Positions 48,311-57,798 of a stretch of DNA of 64,000 nucleotides are shown piece by piece; within the stretch, counting starts at the first letter, position 1; every line of letters begins with the position of its first letter. The notes beneath the pieces were generated by a model. It was not told where the DNA came from. It made no database searches and worked only from the letters and a program-made list of their open reading frames with translations. Both the position numbers and the translations under genes were made by a program. The stretch comes from Candidatus Saccharimonadota bacterium (GTDB lineage: Bacteria > Patescibacteriota > Saccharimonadia > Saccharimonadales > Saccharimonadaceae): the NCBI GenBank assembly GCA_024699125.1, contig JAILQE010000004.1, forward strand, positions 16,573 to 80,572. Direction: 5' to 3'.

Positions 48311-50449
48311 GTGTCAAAACAAACCTTCAAAATAGGGAAAAGTTTCATCCCAAATATTTTGGTTTTTTCTTGTAGCTCTCTACTACTACTTTTTGGCGCC
48401 CTAATTATTGCTTCTCCAGTTGCCGATAACTCCAAAGCTGTCGTTGTCCCAGATGTCACAGATGGCCTCAGCCTCGTCACTAGCCAAACTATCGAAGCCA
48501 CCATTCGTCCAGAAGACGAAGGGACTCTAAGCATCATTAAAGACACCATTGTGGGCGCTACAAACTCACAATACGGTTATGAAGTTTACATCTCAACTAA
48601 TTCAGATACGATTAATGATATTCATCTAAATGGTGACCCAGAAAAAGATCAATCTACCCAAAAGATTCTAGCCACTGCCGGCACCTACGACGCTCCAGTT
48701 GCTCTTGATTTAACCAACGGCGCAACTTGGGGTTTTGCTATTGCTGGCCAAGACAATTTTGACGCAAACTATAATACGTATACACCTGCTGCCACCTCGA
48801 AATTTGCTGCCGTGCCAACCATCACCGACAAGCAACTCATCCATTCGAATCCTACCTCTGCTTCCGATGACTCACTCGATATTTATTATGGTATTAACGC
48901 CGACTCAAGCCTTGAGCCAGGTATGTACAAAACCGAAATTCTTTATACTGCGCTCCCAATCCCATCCCCATATGTAGCACAAGCTATCGTGCGCGACAAC
49001 GGCAGCTTAGACTTCCTTTACGAACGAGATATTTATGAAGTTGGCGATTCATTCACGGATAGCCTTGGTGTAACAGCAGAGATCACCAACGCCTATGTAG
49101 TACCAATTACGACATCTAACAAAGCTAGCGTGCCATGGCTCGCAGATAGTACAGTCGCGCAATCAATTATATCGGTCAATTTTGAAGACTCATTCAATAG
49201 CTTTAAACCTCAGACAACTAAGTATTGGTTCGCTGATTTAGAATATGTTGAAGTATTTACGAATATAGAAAAAATCAACCTGAGCGAGACCACATCTACG
49301 AGCTACATGTTCTACTCGCTCGGAGATAATACCACGACAATCGATTTTGGCAATCTTAAACTACTTGATATGAGTAATGTCACCGACCCAAGCTACATGT
49401 TCTCCTGCGCCGCAGAACACGCACAAACCATTAATCTAGACTTGGATAACTGGAATCTAGCAAATGCGTCCAATCTTTCGAACATGTTCGACGACTTTGC
49501 TATGTACTCACCAAATATCACGATGAGCCTAAAAAACTGGAACGTGCCAAATGTTGCGTCACTTTACCACACATTCTGGAACGTAGGCTATATGCTTAAC
49601 GTTACCACTCCAAACAGAACGTTCAGTATGGACGTGAGTGGCTGGACACTAGGTAATCTAAGAACGGCAGAAGAAGCCTTCTTCTATACTGGTGCCGGCG
49701 CTAATACCTTTAGCCTAGTTGGCCTAAGTGACTGGGATGTAAGCACCCTAGCAGTCGCAAAAGGAATGTTCCTCTGTACCGGTATGTGGGTCGACGATTT
49801 CTATTTACAAATCGAAGACTGGAGCCTAACAAGCGGGGGCACTCTAGAAAATATGTTCTATGAAATCGGCGCATATGCCAACACCTGGGAAATGGATTTG
49901 TCTGGCTGGACCTTTGGTAGCGGCATCGGCAAAGTAAACGGTATGTTTGACGATGCTGGACAAAACTCAACCACTTGGGAACTTGATGCCTCAGATTGGA
50001 CTTTCAATAACGCAGTTCTAACCCAAATGTTTAATGATACTGGAAATAATGTAGCTAACACATGGGTGTTAAACGCAACAAACTGGACCTTCGCCGCAAA
50101 TAATACAATTCTGATAGATTTCTTAAAGAATGCCGGTATGGGAGCAAATAGCTGGACAATAGTCGGCGCATCGACTTGGGATGTCAGTAAAGTGTTAGTT
50201 TTTCAGAATACATTCTTCTATGCCGGCTATCATGCTCAGACATGGAGCATCGGCGATATCGGAGGCTGGGATGTCAGCCATGCGTCAACCATGGATAGTA
50301 TGTTCGCTTATGCAGGTTTCGAGGCCGGTTCAAACTTCACTATTGGCGATCTTAGTGGGTGGAATGTTCAAAATCTATCCTCCCATAATGACTTCATTAT
50401 CGAAGATTCGACCAACCCACACGGTGTAATCGAGCCGATCTGGCAATAG
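48311..50449 (+). CDS. Large secreted BspA-like (DUF285) surface protein
   Basis: 712 aa. An N-terminal hydrophobic segment (ILVFSCSSLLLLFGALIIAS) exports or anchors it. Residues ~40-220 form a Thr/Asn-rich beta domain ending PGMYKTEILYTAL, similar in layout to the C-terminus of the WxL-like protein at 1789. Residues ~290-700 are DUF285/BspA-type repeats of ~40-50 aa with W(D/N/T)(V/L) and MF at fixed spacing (GWDVSHASTMDSMFAYAG). Such repeats mediate adhesion in oral and Mycoplasma species. There is no sorting signal or C-terminal helix. GTG start; no clear ribosome site. Confidence 0.8.
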   Translation: MSKQTFKIGKSFIPNILVFSCSSLLLLFGALIIASPVADNSKAVVVPDVTDGLSLVTSQTIEATIRPEDEGTLSIIKDTIVGATNSQYGYEVYISTNSDTINDIHLNGDPEKDQSTQKILATAGTYDAPVALDLTNGATWGFAIAGQDNFDANYNTYTPAATSKFAAVPTITDKQLIHSNPTSASDDSLDIYYGINADSSLEPGMYKTEILYTALPIPSPYVAQAIVRDNGSLDFLYERDIYEVGDSFTDSLGVTAEITNAYVVPITTSNKASVPWLADSTVAQSIISVNFEDSFNSFKPQTTKYWFADLEYVEVFTNIEKINLSETTSTSYMFYSLGDNTTTIDFGNLKLLDMSNVTDPSYMFSCAAEHAQTINLDLDNWNLANASNLSNMFDDFAMYSPNITMSLKNWNVPNVASLYHTFWNVGYMLNVTTPNRTFSMDVSGWTLGNLRTAEEAFFYTGAGANTFSLVGLSDWDVSTLAVAKGMFLCTGMWVDDFYLQIEDWSLTSGGTLENMFYEIGAYANTWEMDLSGWTFGSGIGKVNGMFDDAGQNSTTWELDASDWTFNNAVLTQMFNDTGNNVANTWVLNATNWTFAANNTILIDFLKNAGMGANSWTIVGASTWDVSKVLVFQNTFFYAGYHAQTWSIGDIGGWDVSHASTMDSMFAYAGFEAGSNFTIGDLSGWNVQNLSSHNDFIIEDSTNPHGVIEPIWQ

Positions 50450-50464
50450 CCTTTACTATCTTTG

Positions 50465-50473
50465 TGCTATAAT
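50465..50473 (+). promoter_or_regulatory. Leaderless-type promoter of dnaE (TGCTATAAT)
   Basis: -10 at 50468-50473 ends 6 nt before the ATG at 50480; an earlier in-frame TTG at 50462 overlaps the box. Confidence 0.75.
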
Positions 50474-50479
50474 AAAACT

Positions 50480-53400
50480 ATGTCAAAAGTGGAGTTAAAA
50501 CCGAGTGATTTTGTACACCTACATAATCACACTCATTATTCGCTCTTGGATGGTTTGACCAAAATTCCAGAGCTCGTTGACTATGTCAAAGAGCAGGGAA
50601 TGGAGGCGGTCGCCGTCACTGACCATGGCACGATGAGTGGCTTGGTTGAGCTCTACAAATGCTGTAACGACGCCGGCATCAAACCGATTCTTGGCCTTGA
50701 AGCCTACGTGGCTACCCGCAAAATGACCGACAAAGACCCGGCTCACGATAAGCAGCGCTTCCATATTACTTTGCTTGCAATGAACAATACCGGCTTCGAA
50801 AACCTCTGCCGCATCATGTCTAACGCCGAAATCCACGGCAAATATTACAAACCACGCACTGACCACGACGAGCTCGAGAAATACAACGAAGGTATTATTT
50901 GTCTTTCCGGTTGTATGGGTTCCGAAATTTCTGAAGCGATTCGCGCCGATGATGACAAGCGTGCGCTAGAGCTCATCGATTGGTATCGTAACGTTTTTAA
51001 GGACCGTTTTTATCTCGAGATGCAGGATCACGGCCATCCAAAATCTACTACCCATTCCGCCGAGCAAAAGAAGGTTAACGATTGGCTAATGGCACACGCC
51101 GAAGAGCTCGGTTTGCCGCTCGTGGTCACTTGCGACGCCCACTATTTGAAGCACGAAGACCAAGACGCCCATGAGGTTCTACTTTGTGTGGGTACCGCCG
51201 CCAACCTTTCTGACCCCAACCGCATGACGTTAAAGGATTATGACCTGCACGTAATCTCCGCGCAGGAAATCATCGACCACTGGCAAGACACCTGCCCAGA
51301 AGCCGTGTTAAACACCAAGCGCATTGCCGACCGCTGCAACGTAGACTTGCAACTCGGTCGCATTTTAATTCCAAAATTCCCAGTGCCAGATGGCGAAGAC
51401 GAAAAATCCTACCTTGATAAGCTCGTTTTTCGTGGACTAGTTTTCCGCTATGGTGGTAAAACTGCCGAAGAAGCTGAAAAACTCAGCGTAGAAGAGTGCC
51501 GCAAGATCCTTGAGAAAGTCGACAAAGATCGCGACGAAAAAACTCAGATTCTGCCACGTATCGACTACGAGCTATCAGTCGTAGACAAAATGGGCTATAA
51601 CGGCTACTTCCTCATCGTGCAAGACTTTATTATGTGGGGCAAGAACAAAAATATTGTGTACGGCCCAGGCCGTGGCTCTGCCGCCGGTTCACTCCTCGCT
51701 TACGCCCTCCGTATCACCGAGCTCGACCCACTTAAATACGACTTGCTCTTTGAGCGCTTCCTCAATCCGGACCGTATCTCCATGCCAGATATCGATACCG
51801 ATATCCAGGATACTCGCCGCGACGAGGTGATTGAATACTGTACCGAAAAATACGGCGAAGGCCGCGTGTCTAACATTGCTACCTTTGGTAAAATGATGGC
51901 CAAAAACGCTGTGCGCGACGTAGCGCGCGTACTCGAGGTGCCTTATGCCGAGGCAGACCGCTTGGCTAAAATGGTGCCAGACCCAGTAATGGGCCACCAC
52001 TGCCATCTCGCCGATGCCATTAAAGACGTGCCAGACCTCAAAAACGAGTACGAAACCAACCCGATTTCAAAAGAAGTTCTAGATTTTGCCTCACGACTTG
52101 AAGGAACCATCAGAAACCACGGCGTGCACGCTTGTGGCGTAGTGATTGCACCAGACGACCTCGTAAAATTCTTGCCCCTTGAAGTCTCCGCCAAAGGCCC
52201 AATCGCAGCCCAATTCCCAATGGGCACCGTAGAAGAGCTAGGCCTACTTAAAATGGACTTCCTCGGCCTCTCCAACCTTTCCGTGATCAACAACGCTCTT
52301 CGCATGATTCGCAAGGTCTATCACGAAGACATCGACATGTACTCGGTGCCGCTCGACGACCCCGAAACTTACAAGCTCCTACAACGGGCCGATACCACCG
52401 GCGTCTTCCAGCTTGAATCTGCCGGCATGAAACGCTATCTCAAAGACCTCAAAGCCTCGTCGTTTGAGGATATCATCGCTATGGTGGCGCTTTATCGCCC
52501 GGGCCCAATGCAGTTTATCGATTCGTTTATTCGCCGCAAGCACGGGGAAGAAGCCATCACTTATCTTCACCCAGGCCTTGAGAACGCACTCAAAAGCACC
52601 TATGGCATTATGATCTACCAGGAGCAGTTCATGCAGATTTCCAAGGAATGGTGTGGCTTTACCGGCGGCCAGGCAGATACTTTGCGTAAAGCCGTGGGTA
52701 AGAAAAAAGTGGATTTGATGAAGAAGGTTAAGCCGGAATTCATCAAGGGCGCCGTGGAAATTGGTGGTGCCACCGAAGAAATTGCCGAAACCTTCTGGAG
52801 CCAGCTACTCGACTTTGCTAACTACTGTTTCAACAAGTCCCACGCCGCATGTTACGCACTCGTAGCTTATTGGACCGCGTATTTAAAGGCCCATTATCCA
52901 GACGCCTTCATGGCTGCCCTCATGACCGCCGATATGCGCTGGACCGACCGCCTAGCTATCGAAATCGCCGAATGTAAGCACCTCGGCCTCAAAGTGCTTG
53001 GCCCAGACATCAACCAATCCTACGGCGACTTTGGTATCGTAGGCGGCGAAAAAACCATCCGCTTCGGCCTTTCTGGCGTGAAAAACATGGGTAAATCTTT
53101 AATCGAAGACATCGTAATTCCAGAACGCGACAAAAACGGTCCATTTAAGAGCGTTTGCGACTTTGCCAAGCGCGTAGACTCCACCAAGTTTAATAAGAAA
53201 TCTTGGGAAGCCGCCATCAAGACCGGCGCGTTTGACCGCTTTGGTTATTCGCGCTCCGACTTACTATTTAATCTCGAAGCTATCCAAGCCTACGGCGCCA
53301 AGGTTCAAAAAGACGTGGGCTCCGGCCAGACCGACCTCTTTGGCGCGATGGGAGAAGCCGGTGCCGTGCCAGAAGTCGAAATCAAGAAAGCCCCAACTTC

Positions 53401-54202
53401 CTTCTCCGACAAAGAGCAACTTTTGTGGGAGCGCGATTTGATGGGTCTCTACCTTTCCGCCCACCCACTCGATAAATACGATACTTACTTTAACGAGCAA
53501 ACCCACCCATTAAACTACGTCGCAGCAGAGAACAATAACAAATTGATTTCTGTAGGCGGCATCATCACGGCCGTGCGCACGATTTTAACCAAATCAAACA
53601 CTAAGATGGCCTTCGTAAAAATCGAAAACAAGACCGGCGAATGTGAAGTCATCGTGTTCCCATCACTCTTCGAAACCTGCGGCGCCAAATTGGTAGTAGA
53701 TAACGTGATCAAAGTCACCGGTAAGGTCAACGCCACTGACAAAGACGGCAACCCAACTTCAGAAGTAAAGTTGATGGGCGAAACTATCGATATTATCTCA
53801 GACGAAATGCTCGAAAACTATCAACCTACCGGCGAAAAATTACCAGAGCCAGTGGCTGCCGAACCAAAGAAACGCCGCTATTCCAAATCTTCCGCCGAAA
53901 AAGTTTATTCCGGCACCAAAAAGCCAGCCGAACCAGCCGCTCCAGCCGCTCCGGTCACACCGCCAAAAGATCCGCGCAAAGAACGCCTCTTCCTTTTGAT
54001 TGAAAATCCAAACGACACCGATACTTTAGCCGCCATTCGCCGCCTTTGCGATATCAACCTCGGCTTCCAAGACGTTATCCTAGTTTTGAAAGAGGGTGAG
54101 GATAAACATCCGCTCAAAATGCCATTTAAAGTAGACGCCACGCCAGAGCTCATCGCAAAACTCGAAGAGCTTATCGGCAAAGATAACGTCAAAATGGTAT
54201 AA
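50480..54202 (+). CDS. dnaE: DNA polymerase III alpha subunit
   Basis: 1240 aa replicative polymerase. N-terminal PHP domain (FVHLHNHTHYSLLDGLTKI, AVTDHGTMSG), then the palm with VYGPGRGSAAGSLLAY and the catalytic MPDIDTDIQD, the thumb/fingers, HhH region and an OB-fold (ISVGGIITAVRTI). A Pro/Ala-rich linker (about residue 1120-1160) separates the C-terminal tau-binding-like domain. DnaE1 type rather than PolC. No ribosome site. Confidence 0.97.
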   Translation: MSKVELKPSDFVHLHNHTHYSLLDGLTKIPELVDYVKEQGMEAVAVTDHGTMSGLVELYKCCNDAGIKPILGLEAYVATRKMTDKDPAHDKQRFHITLLAMNNTGFENLCRIMSNAEIHGKYYKPRTDHDELEKYNEGIICLSGCMGSEISEAIRADDDKRALELIDWYRNVFKDRFYLEMQDHGHPKSTTHSAEQKKVNDWLMAHAEELGLPLVVTCDAHYLKHEDQDAHEVLLCVGTAANLSDPNRMTLKDYDLHVISAQEIIDHWQDTCPEAVLNTKRIADRCNVDLQLGRILIPKFPVPDGEDEKSYLDKLVFRGLVFRYGGKTAEEAEKLSVEECRKILEKVDKDRDEKTQILPRIDYELSVVDKMGYNGYFLIVQDFIMWGKNKNIVYGPGRGSAAGSLLAYALRITELDPLKYDLLFERFLNPDRISMPDIDTDIQDTRRDEVIEYCTEKYGEGRVSNIATFGKMMAKNAVRDVARVLEVPYAEADRLAKMVPDPVMGHHCHLADAIKDVPDLKNEYETNPISKEVLDFASRLEGTIRNHGVHACGVVIAPDDLVKFLPLEVSAKGPIAAQFPMGTVEELGLLKMDFLGLSNLSVINNALRMIRKVYHEDIDMYSVPLDDPETYKLLQRADTTGVFQLESAGMKRYLKDLKASSFEDIIAMVALYRPGPMQFIDSFIRRKHGEEAITYLHPGLENALKSTYGIMIYQEQFMQISKEWCGFTGGQADTLRKAVGKKKVDLMKKVKPEFIKGAVEIGGATEEIAETFWSQLLDFANYCFNKSHAACYALVAYWTAYLKAHYPDAFMAALMTADMRWTDRLAIEIAECKHLGLKVLGPDINQSYGDFGIVGGEKTIRFGLSGVKNMGKSLIEDIVIPERDKNGPFKSVCDFAKRVDSTKFNKKSWEAAIKTGAFDRFGYSRSDLLFNLEAIQAYGAKVQKDVGSGQTDLFGAMGEAGAVPEVEIKKAPTSFSDKEQLLWERDLMGLYLSAHPLDKYDTYFNEQTHPLNYVAAENNNKLISVGGIITAVRTILTKSNTKMAFVKIENKTGECEVIVFPSLFETCGAKLVVDNVIKVTGKVNATDKDGNPTSEVKLMGETIDIISDEMLENYQPTGEKLPEPVAAEPKKRRYSKSSAEKVYSGTKKPAEPAAPAAPVTPPKDPRKERLFLLIENPNDTDTLAAIRRLCDINLGFQDVILVLKEGEDKHPLKMPFKVDATPELIAKLEELIGKDNVKMV

Positions 54203-54203
54203 T
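54195..54203 (+). promoter_or_regulatory. Leaderless-type promoter of smpB overlapping the dnaE stop
   Basis: TGGTATAAT includes the last codons and TAA of dnaE; -10 ends 6 nt before the smpB ATG. Confidence 0.75.
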
Positions 54204-54209
54204 TAGGGT

Positions 54210-54623
54210 ATGAAAAAGGCCAAAGCCCCAGATTTGACGACTGTAAACCGTCGCGCCCACTTTGATTACGTGCTCAGCGACGAGCTTTCTGTTGGCATGG
54301 TTTTGACCGGCCCGGAAGTCCGCCTCATTCGCGACCACCACGTGCAGCTTCAGGGCTCTTTTGTGACGATTAGGAACGACGAACTCTGGCTAAATAACCT
54401 AACTCTTGGCGCCGATACAGCACGAAATATTAAGCTACTCGCCACCAAAAAACAGATTGCAGCCTTTGCTAAAGCCAAGGTTGCCGGCTCCACCATTGTA
54501 CCAGTTAAATTACTCGGCGGCAGCCGCCATATCAAACTCGTGATTGCACTTGGCAAAGGTAAGAAAAAATACGACAAACGCGAAACTATCAAGCAGCGCG
54601 ACCTAGACCGCGGGAGATTCTGA
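54210..54623 (+). CDS. smpB: SsrA-binding protein SmpB
   Basis: 137 aa partner of tmRNA in rescue of stalled ribosomes. NRRAHFDYVLSDELSVGMVLTGPEV, VTIRNDELWLNNL and the basic C-terminal GKGKKKYDKRETIKQRDLDR tail are diagnostic. Ends in TGA overlapping the next ATG (TGATGG), which also shows TGA is a stop here. The tmRNA gene is not in this window. Confidence 0.96.
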   Translation: MKKAKAPDLTTVNRRAHFDYVLSDELSVGMVLTGPEVRLIRDHHVQLQGSFVTIRNDELWLNNLTLGADTARNIKLLATKKQIAAFAKAKVAGSTIVPVKLLGGSRHIKLVIALGKGKKKYDKRETIKQRDLDRGRF

Positions 54624-55597
54624 TGGAAAAAGCCGAATTTGAAAGTATCCGCCGCGAAGCCGCTGAGCAATCCAAAAAGCGCACGCGCTTTATTGTCTGT
54701 GGCAGCGTTATTATCTTAGTTTTGGCTATCATTTTTTCGGTTATCGCCTCGGCTGGCTTCCCACGCTTTGGCCGCATCGGCTCAATCCTGCCTTTTATGT
54801 TCACCTTCTGTATTGCAATGTTTTTCATCATGCTATTTATCGTCCTAACAATTCTTATCCATCCGGCCAGAAAATCCATGGCTAAGTATCAAGGCGCCTA
54901 TAAACAATATTTTGTAAAGAAAAGCTTGGAAAAGATTTTTACCAATTTGGTTTACCAACCGGAAGCCGGCTTACCAAGAGTCGTCGTGCAAACCGTGATG
55001 ACCGGCGGCGATCGTTACCGTTCCAACGATTACGTCACCGGAACCTATAATAAGATTCATTTTACCGGCGCCGACGTTCACACTGAGCGCGAACACCGTC
55101 ATACCGACAGTGATGGCCACACAACCACTACCTACACTACAATTTTTAAGGGAAGATTTTTGATTTTTGACTTTAACCGCGACTTTAGTTTTCGTCTGCA
55201 ACTTGCTGGGAAAAACTTTATTGGTGACCGCCTACCAAAATTCGCTGGCGAAAAAAAGAAATTCGAACGCATGGAAACCGAATCTACTGAATTCAACAAG
55301 CACTTCAATATCTACGCCCAGGACGGCTTTGAAATGTTTTATATTCTTGACCCGTCGTTCATCGAGAAGCTGCAATCCATCGCCGAAACCTACAAAGATC
55401 GCGTTTTATTCTCATTCATAGACAAAAAACTCTTTGTCGCCCTAAACGACAACGGCGATTCATTTGAACCACCGCGTCCCGATAAACTAGAGAGCGAAGC
55501 CGTCGAAATCAAGCGAATTAACGGAGATATTAATGAAATTATCCAGTTTGTCGACAAACTAACACTAAATCGCTATGCGTTTGAAAGGAAAGCATGA
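54623..55597 (+). CDS. DUF3137 membrane protein
   Basis: 324 aa. Two close N-terminal helices (VCGSVIILVLAIIFSVIASAG and MFTFCIAMFFIMLFIVLTILI), then a cytoplasmic domain with YRSNDYVTGTYNKIHFTGADVHTE and TIFKGRFLIFDFN, the DUF3137 pattern. Function unknown in all members. Overlaps smpB by one base and xth by four. Confidence 0.8.
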   Translation: MEKAEFESIRREAAEQSKKRTRFIVCGSVIILVLAIIFSVIASAGFPRFGRIGSILPFMFTFCIAMFFIMLFIVLTILIHPARKSMAKYQGAYKQYFVKKSLEKIFTNLVYQPEAGLPRVVVQTVMTGGDRYRSNDYVTGTYNKIHFTGADVHTEREHRHTDSDGHTTTTYTTIFKGRFLIFDFNRDFSFRLQLAGKNFIGDRLPKFAGEKKKFERMETESTEFNKHFNIYAQDGFEMFYILDPSFIEKLQSIAETYKDRVLFSFIDKKLFVALNDNGDSFEPPRPDKLESEAVEIKRINGDINEIIQFVDKLTLNRYAFERKA

Positions 55598-56379
55598 AAA
55601 TCTACTCGTGGAACGTAAACGGTCTGCGCGCCGTCATCAATAAAGGCGCTTTTGAAGAGTTTATCAAGACCGCTAATCCGGACATTTTGTGTATCCAGGA
55701 AACCAAAGCTAAACAAGGCCAAGCCGAGATTGATTTGCCTGAATACGAAGAACTTTGGAACTCTGCCGAGCGCCCTGGCTACTCTGGAACTGCGATTTTT
55801 ACTAAGGTAAAACCACTAGCCGTGTTTAATAACTTACCAACCCTAACTGCCGCTGCCGATGAATTTGGCGACCCAGCCAAAGAGGGCCGCGTACTTACTG
55901 CCGAATTCGAAAAGTTTTACCTAGTTAATGTATATACCCCTAATTCCAAGCACGGTTTGGAGCGTTTGAAGCTCCGCGAGAAAACTTGGGATCCCGAGTT
56001 TTTGAATTATCTAAAACAACTTGAAGCCAAAAAGCTAGTGGTGGTTTGTGGTGATTTTAATGCCGCCCACACCGCCATCGACCTCGCTCGCCCAGAGGAC
56101 AACGAGGAAAACGCTGGCTATACGAAAGAGGAACGCCGCGGCATCGACAATATCATAAATGCTGGATTTGTAGATACATTCCGCGCTTTGCACCCAGAGG
56201 AAACCGGCCGCTACACCTGGTGGACTTTCCGCGCCGGCGCCCGCATTCGCAACATCGGTTGGCGTATCGACTACTTCTTTGTATCAAAAAATTTATTCAA
56301 CAAAGTTAAGTCGGCAGAAATTCATGAACAAATTTTGGGTTCAGATCACTGCCCGGTTAGCATCGAATTGGAGGACTAA
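55594..56379 (+). CDS. xth: Exodeoxyribonuclease III (AP endonuclease)
   Basis: 261 aa. Base-excision repair enzyme of the exonuclease III family. SWNVNGLRAV, CIQETKA with the metal-binding Glu, NVYTPNS, CGDFNAAHTAIDLARP, GRYTWW and GSDHCPVSIEL are all present. 4-nt overlap with the preceding gene. Confidence 0.96.
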   Translation: MKIYSWNVNGLRAVINKGAFEEFIKTANPDILCIQETKAKQGQAEIDLPEYEELWNSAERPGYSGTAIFTKVKPLAVFNNLPTLTAAADEFGDPAKEGRVLTAEFEKFYLVNVYTPNSKHGLERLKLREKTWDPEFLNYLKQLEAKKLVVVCGDFNAAHTAIDLARPEDNEENAGYTKEERRGIDNIINAGFVDTFRALHPEETGRYTWWTFRAGARIRNIGWRIDYFFVSKNLFNKVKSAEIHEQILGSDHCPVSIELED

Positions 56380-57155
56380 TGGACTACTGGCAAAAATTCA
56401 CCAAAAACCCGCACGAAAATCTGCTTTGGAATCTGCCAGAACAGAAGCAGGGAAGTGTATGTCTTTTTGGTGGCAACGACAAATCATTTAATAATGAAAT
56501 CCGTTTTGCCGAAAAAATTCTTGGCACCAGCCCGCTTAAAGAACTAAAAATTGTGCTGCCAGAAACCCTCAAAAACAAACTCCCACCAATGGACAATTTT
56601 CTGTTTTTAAAGGCCACCGATTCTGGCTCGCTCGACGCCTCAGCCGAGCTCACTGCCGCCGCCAACATGTCTGATTTTAATCTGTTTTTTGGCGATTTTT
56701 CCAAGAATTCCATCACTAGCCGCGCGATTTCTAGCGCGTGCGTTTCTGCCGAAAAACCGCTGCTTATTACCCGCGACGCAGTGGATTTAATCGCCGAATC
56801 AAACCCAGAAAAAATCCTCGAAAAAGAGTCTGTAATTATCCTGGCTTCCATGGCACAACTCCAAAAACTTTTGCACGCCGCGCTCTACCCAAAAATGATT
56901 TTACTATCGATGCCGCTAATGCAAATTGTCGAAATTTTACATAAGTTTACACTCAGCTATCCACTTACCGTGGTGACTTTTCATGGCGGAAATATCATCG
57001 TGGCAAAAGACGGTATCGTAAATTCGGTCTCGCTTGAACAAACTTCTTATTCAACTTTAACGCTTTGGACCGGCGATTTGGCCGCCAAAATCGCACTACT
57101 TAATTTGTATAATCCAAACAATTACTTAGCCGCGACCACGGCCGCACTGTTTTAG
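56379..57155 (+). CDS. Probable YjeF C-terminal-like (NAD(P)H-hydrate dehydratase) protein, degenerate
   Basis: 258 aa. The layout resembles the ribokinase-like CARKD family: LFGGNDKSF near the start, PLLITRDAVDLI in the middle, VVTFHGGNIIVAKDG and a late TGDLAAKIALLNL. The family's catalytic GTGDVL/GAGD stretch is reduced to WTGDLA and the TPHxGE motif is not visible, so activity is doubtful. Overlaps xth by one base and the convergent CDP-alcohol transferase gene by 4 nt. Confidence 0.5.
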   Translation: MDYWQKFTKNPHENLLWNLPEQKQGSVCLFGGNDKSFNNEIRFAEKILGTSPLKELKIVLPETLKNKLPPMDNFLFLKATDSGSLDASAELTAAANMSDFNLFFGDFSKNSITSRAISSACVSAEKPLLITRDAVDLIAESNPEKILEKESVIILASMAQLQKLLHAALYPKMILLSMPLMQIVEILHKFTLSYPLTVVTFHGGNIIVAKDGIVNSVSLEQTSYSTLTLWTGDLAAKIALLNLYNPNNYLAATTAALF

Positions 57156-57787
57156 TCGCGCGCAACTTTTTTGCGGCGCGTTCTTAAGAAAAACCAGAGG
57201 AAAATTCCAATTACGGCAGCCACGCCCAAGATTATGCCGCGTACTGGCCAAGACCAGCTAGTAGCAAGCAGTGTCAAAATAATACCGGTAATAATGCTTG
57301 GAATATAAGCAATCTTACGCCTAAAGAGCAGTAACTTTTCGGTAAATTCTGGATTTTTAACGTACAAAGATTTTGGCGAGCAATCGTTTGGATGACCCAT
57401 GATACGATGATAGGCAATTAACTCCACAACTGTGCAAAAAACCACCACAATGCCAATCATAAACCACATCCAAACATTCACGCGAATCACCACGTAAAGT
57501 GCCATCATTGAAAGCAAAAACACATCAGTGAAGATGTCGTACTTTTCGGCATATTTGCGATATTTTGGCGCCTTGCCTTTTTCAAATGGCCATTTTTTGG
57601 AACAGGCACCATCAAAAGCATCCGTGAGCTCACCGAGCGAAAACACGATGAGCGCCCACTCTGGCTTGCCATCGATAATAATGAGAACCATTAAAAAAAC
57701 CGCTAATAAAAAGCGGATCAAAGTCAAAATATCAGCAAAGTAACTTGCTGCTCTTCTCATTATACCACGTTTTGCCATTTTTGTCAA
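57152..57787 (-). CDS. CDP-alcohol phosphatidyltransferase family protein
   Basis: Up to 211 aa with five to six helices. The signature appears as LTDAFDGACSKKWPFEKGKAPKYRKYAEKYD...D, a stretched form of DGx2ARx8Gx3Dx3D. It would transfer a phosphoalcohol to make a phospholipid such as a phosphatidylglycerol precursor. The start is uncertain: the first in-frame codons (TTG 57787, ATG 57778, ATG 57760) lie within a perfect TTGACA-17-TATAAT promoter, so translation likely begins further in, perhaps at a TTG just before TLIRF. Confidence 0.8.
   Translation of the reverse strand: MTKMAKRGIMRRAASYFADILTLIRFLLAVFLMVLIIIDGKPEWALIVFSLGELTDAFDGACSKKWPFEKGKAPKYRKYAEKYDIFTDVFLLSMMALYVVIRVNVWMWFMIGIVVVFCTVVELIAYHRIMGHPNDCSPKSLYVKNPEFTEKLLLFRRKIAYIPSIITGIILTLLATSWSWPVRGIILGVAAVIGIFLWFFLRTRRKKVARD
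57759..57787 (-). promoter_or_regulatory. Perfect promoter inside the annotated 5' end of the CDP-alcohol transferase frame
   Basis: Minus strand TTGACA (57782-57787), 17-nt spacer, TATAAT (57759-57764), extended by TGG. Confidence 0.88.
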
Positions 57788-57798
57788 TTTTGCCCCTG

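Noticed and set aside
50462..50479. N-terminal extensions (MCYN...) of dnaE and of the MurF-like gene
   Set aside because: The extra codons are the -10 box itself (TGCTATAAT read in frame), upstream of the predicted transcript start.
54600..54625. TGA recoding (Gly) as in SR1/Gracilibacteria
   Set aside because: TGA ends smpB, DUF3137, DegT-type and FemX-like genes exactly at overlaps with the next start, so it is a stop codon.
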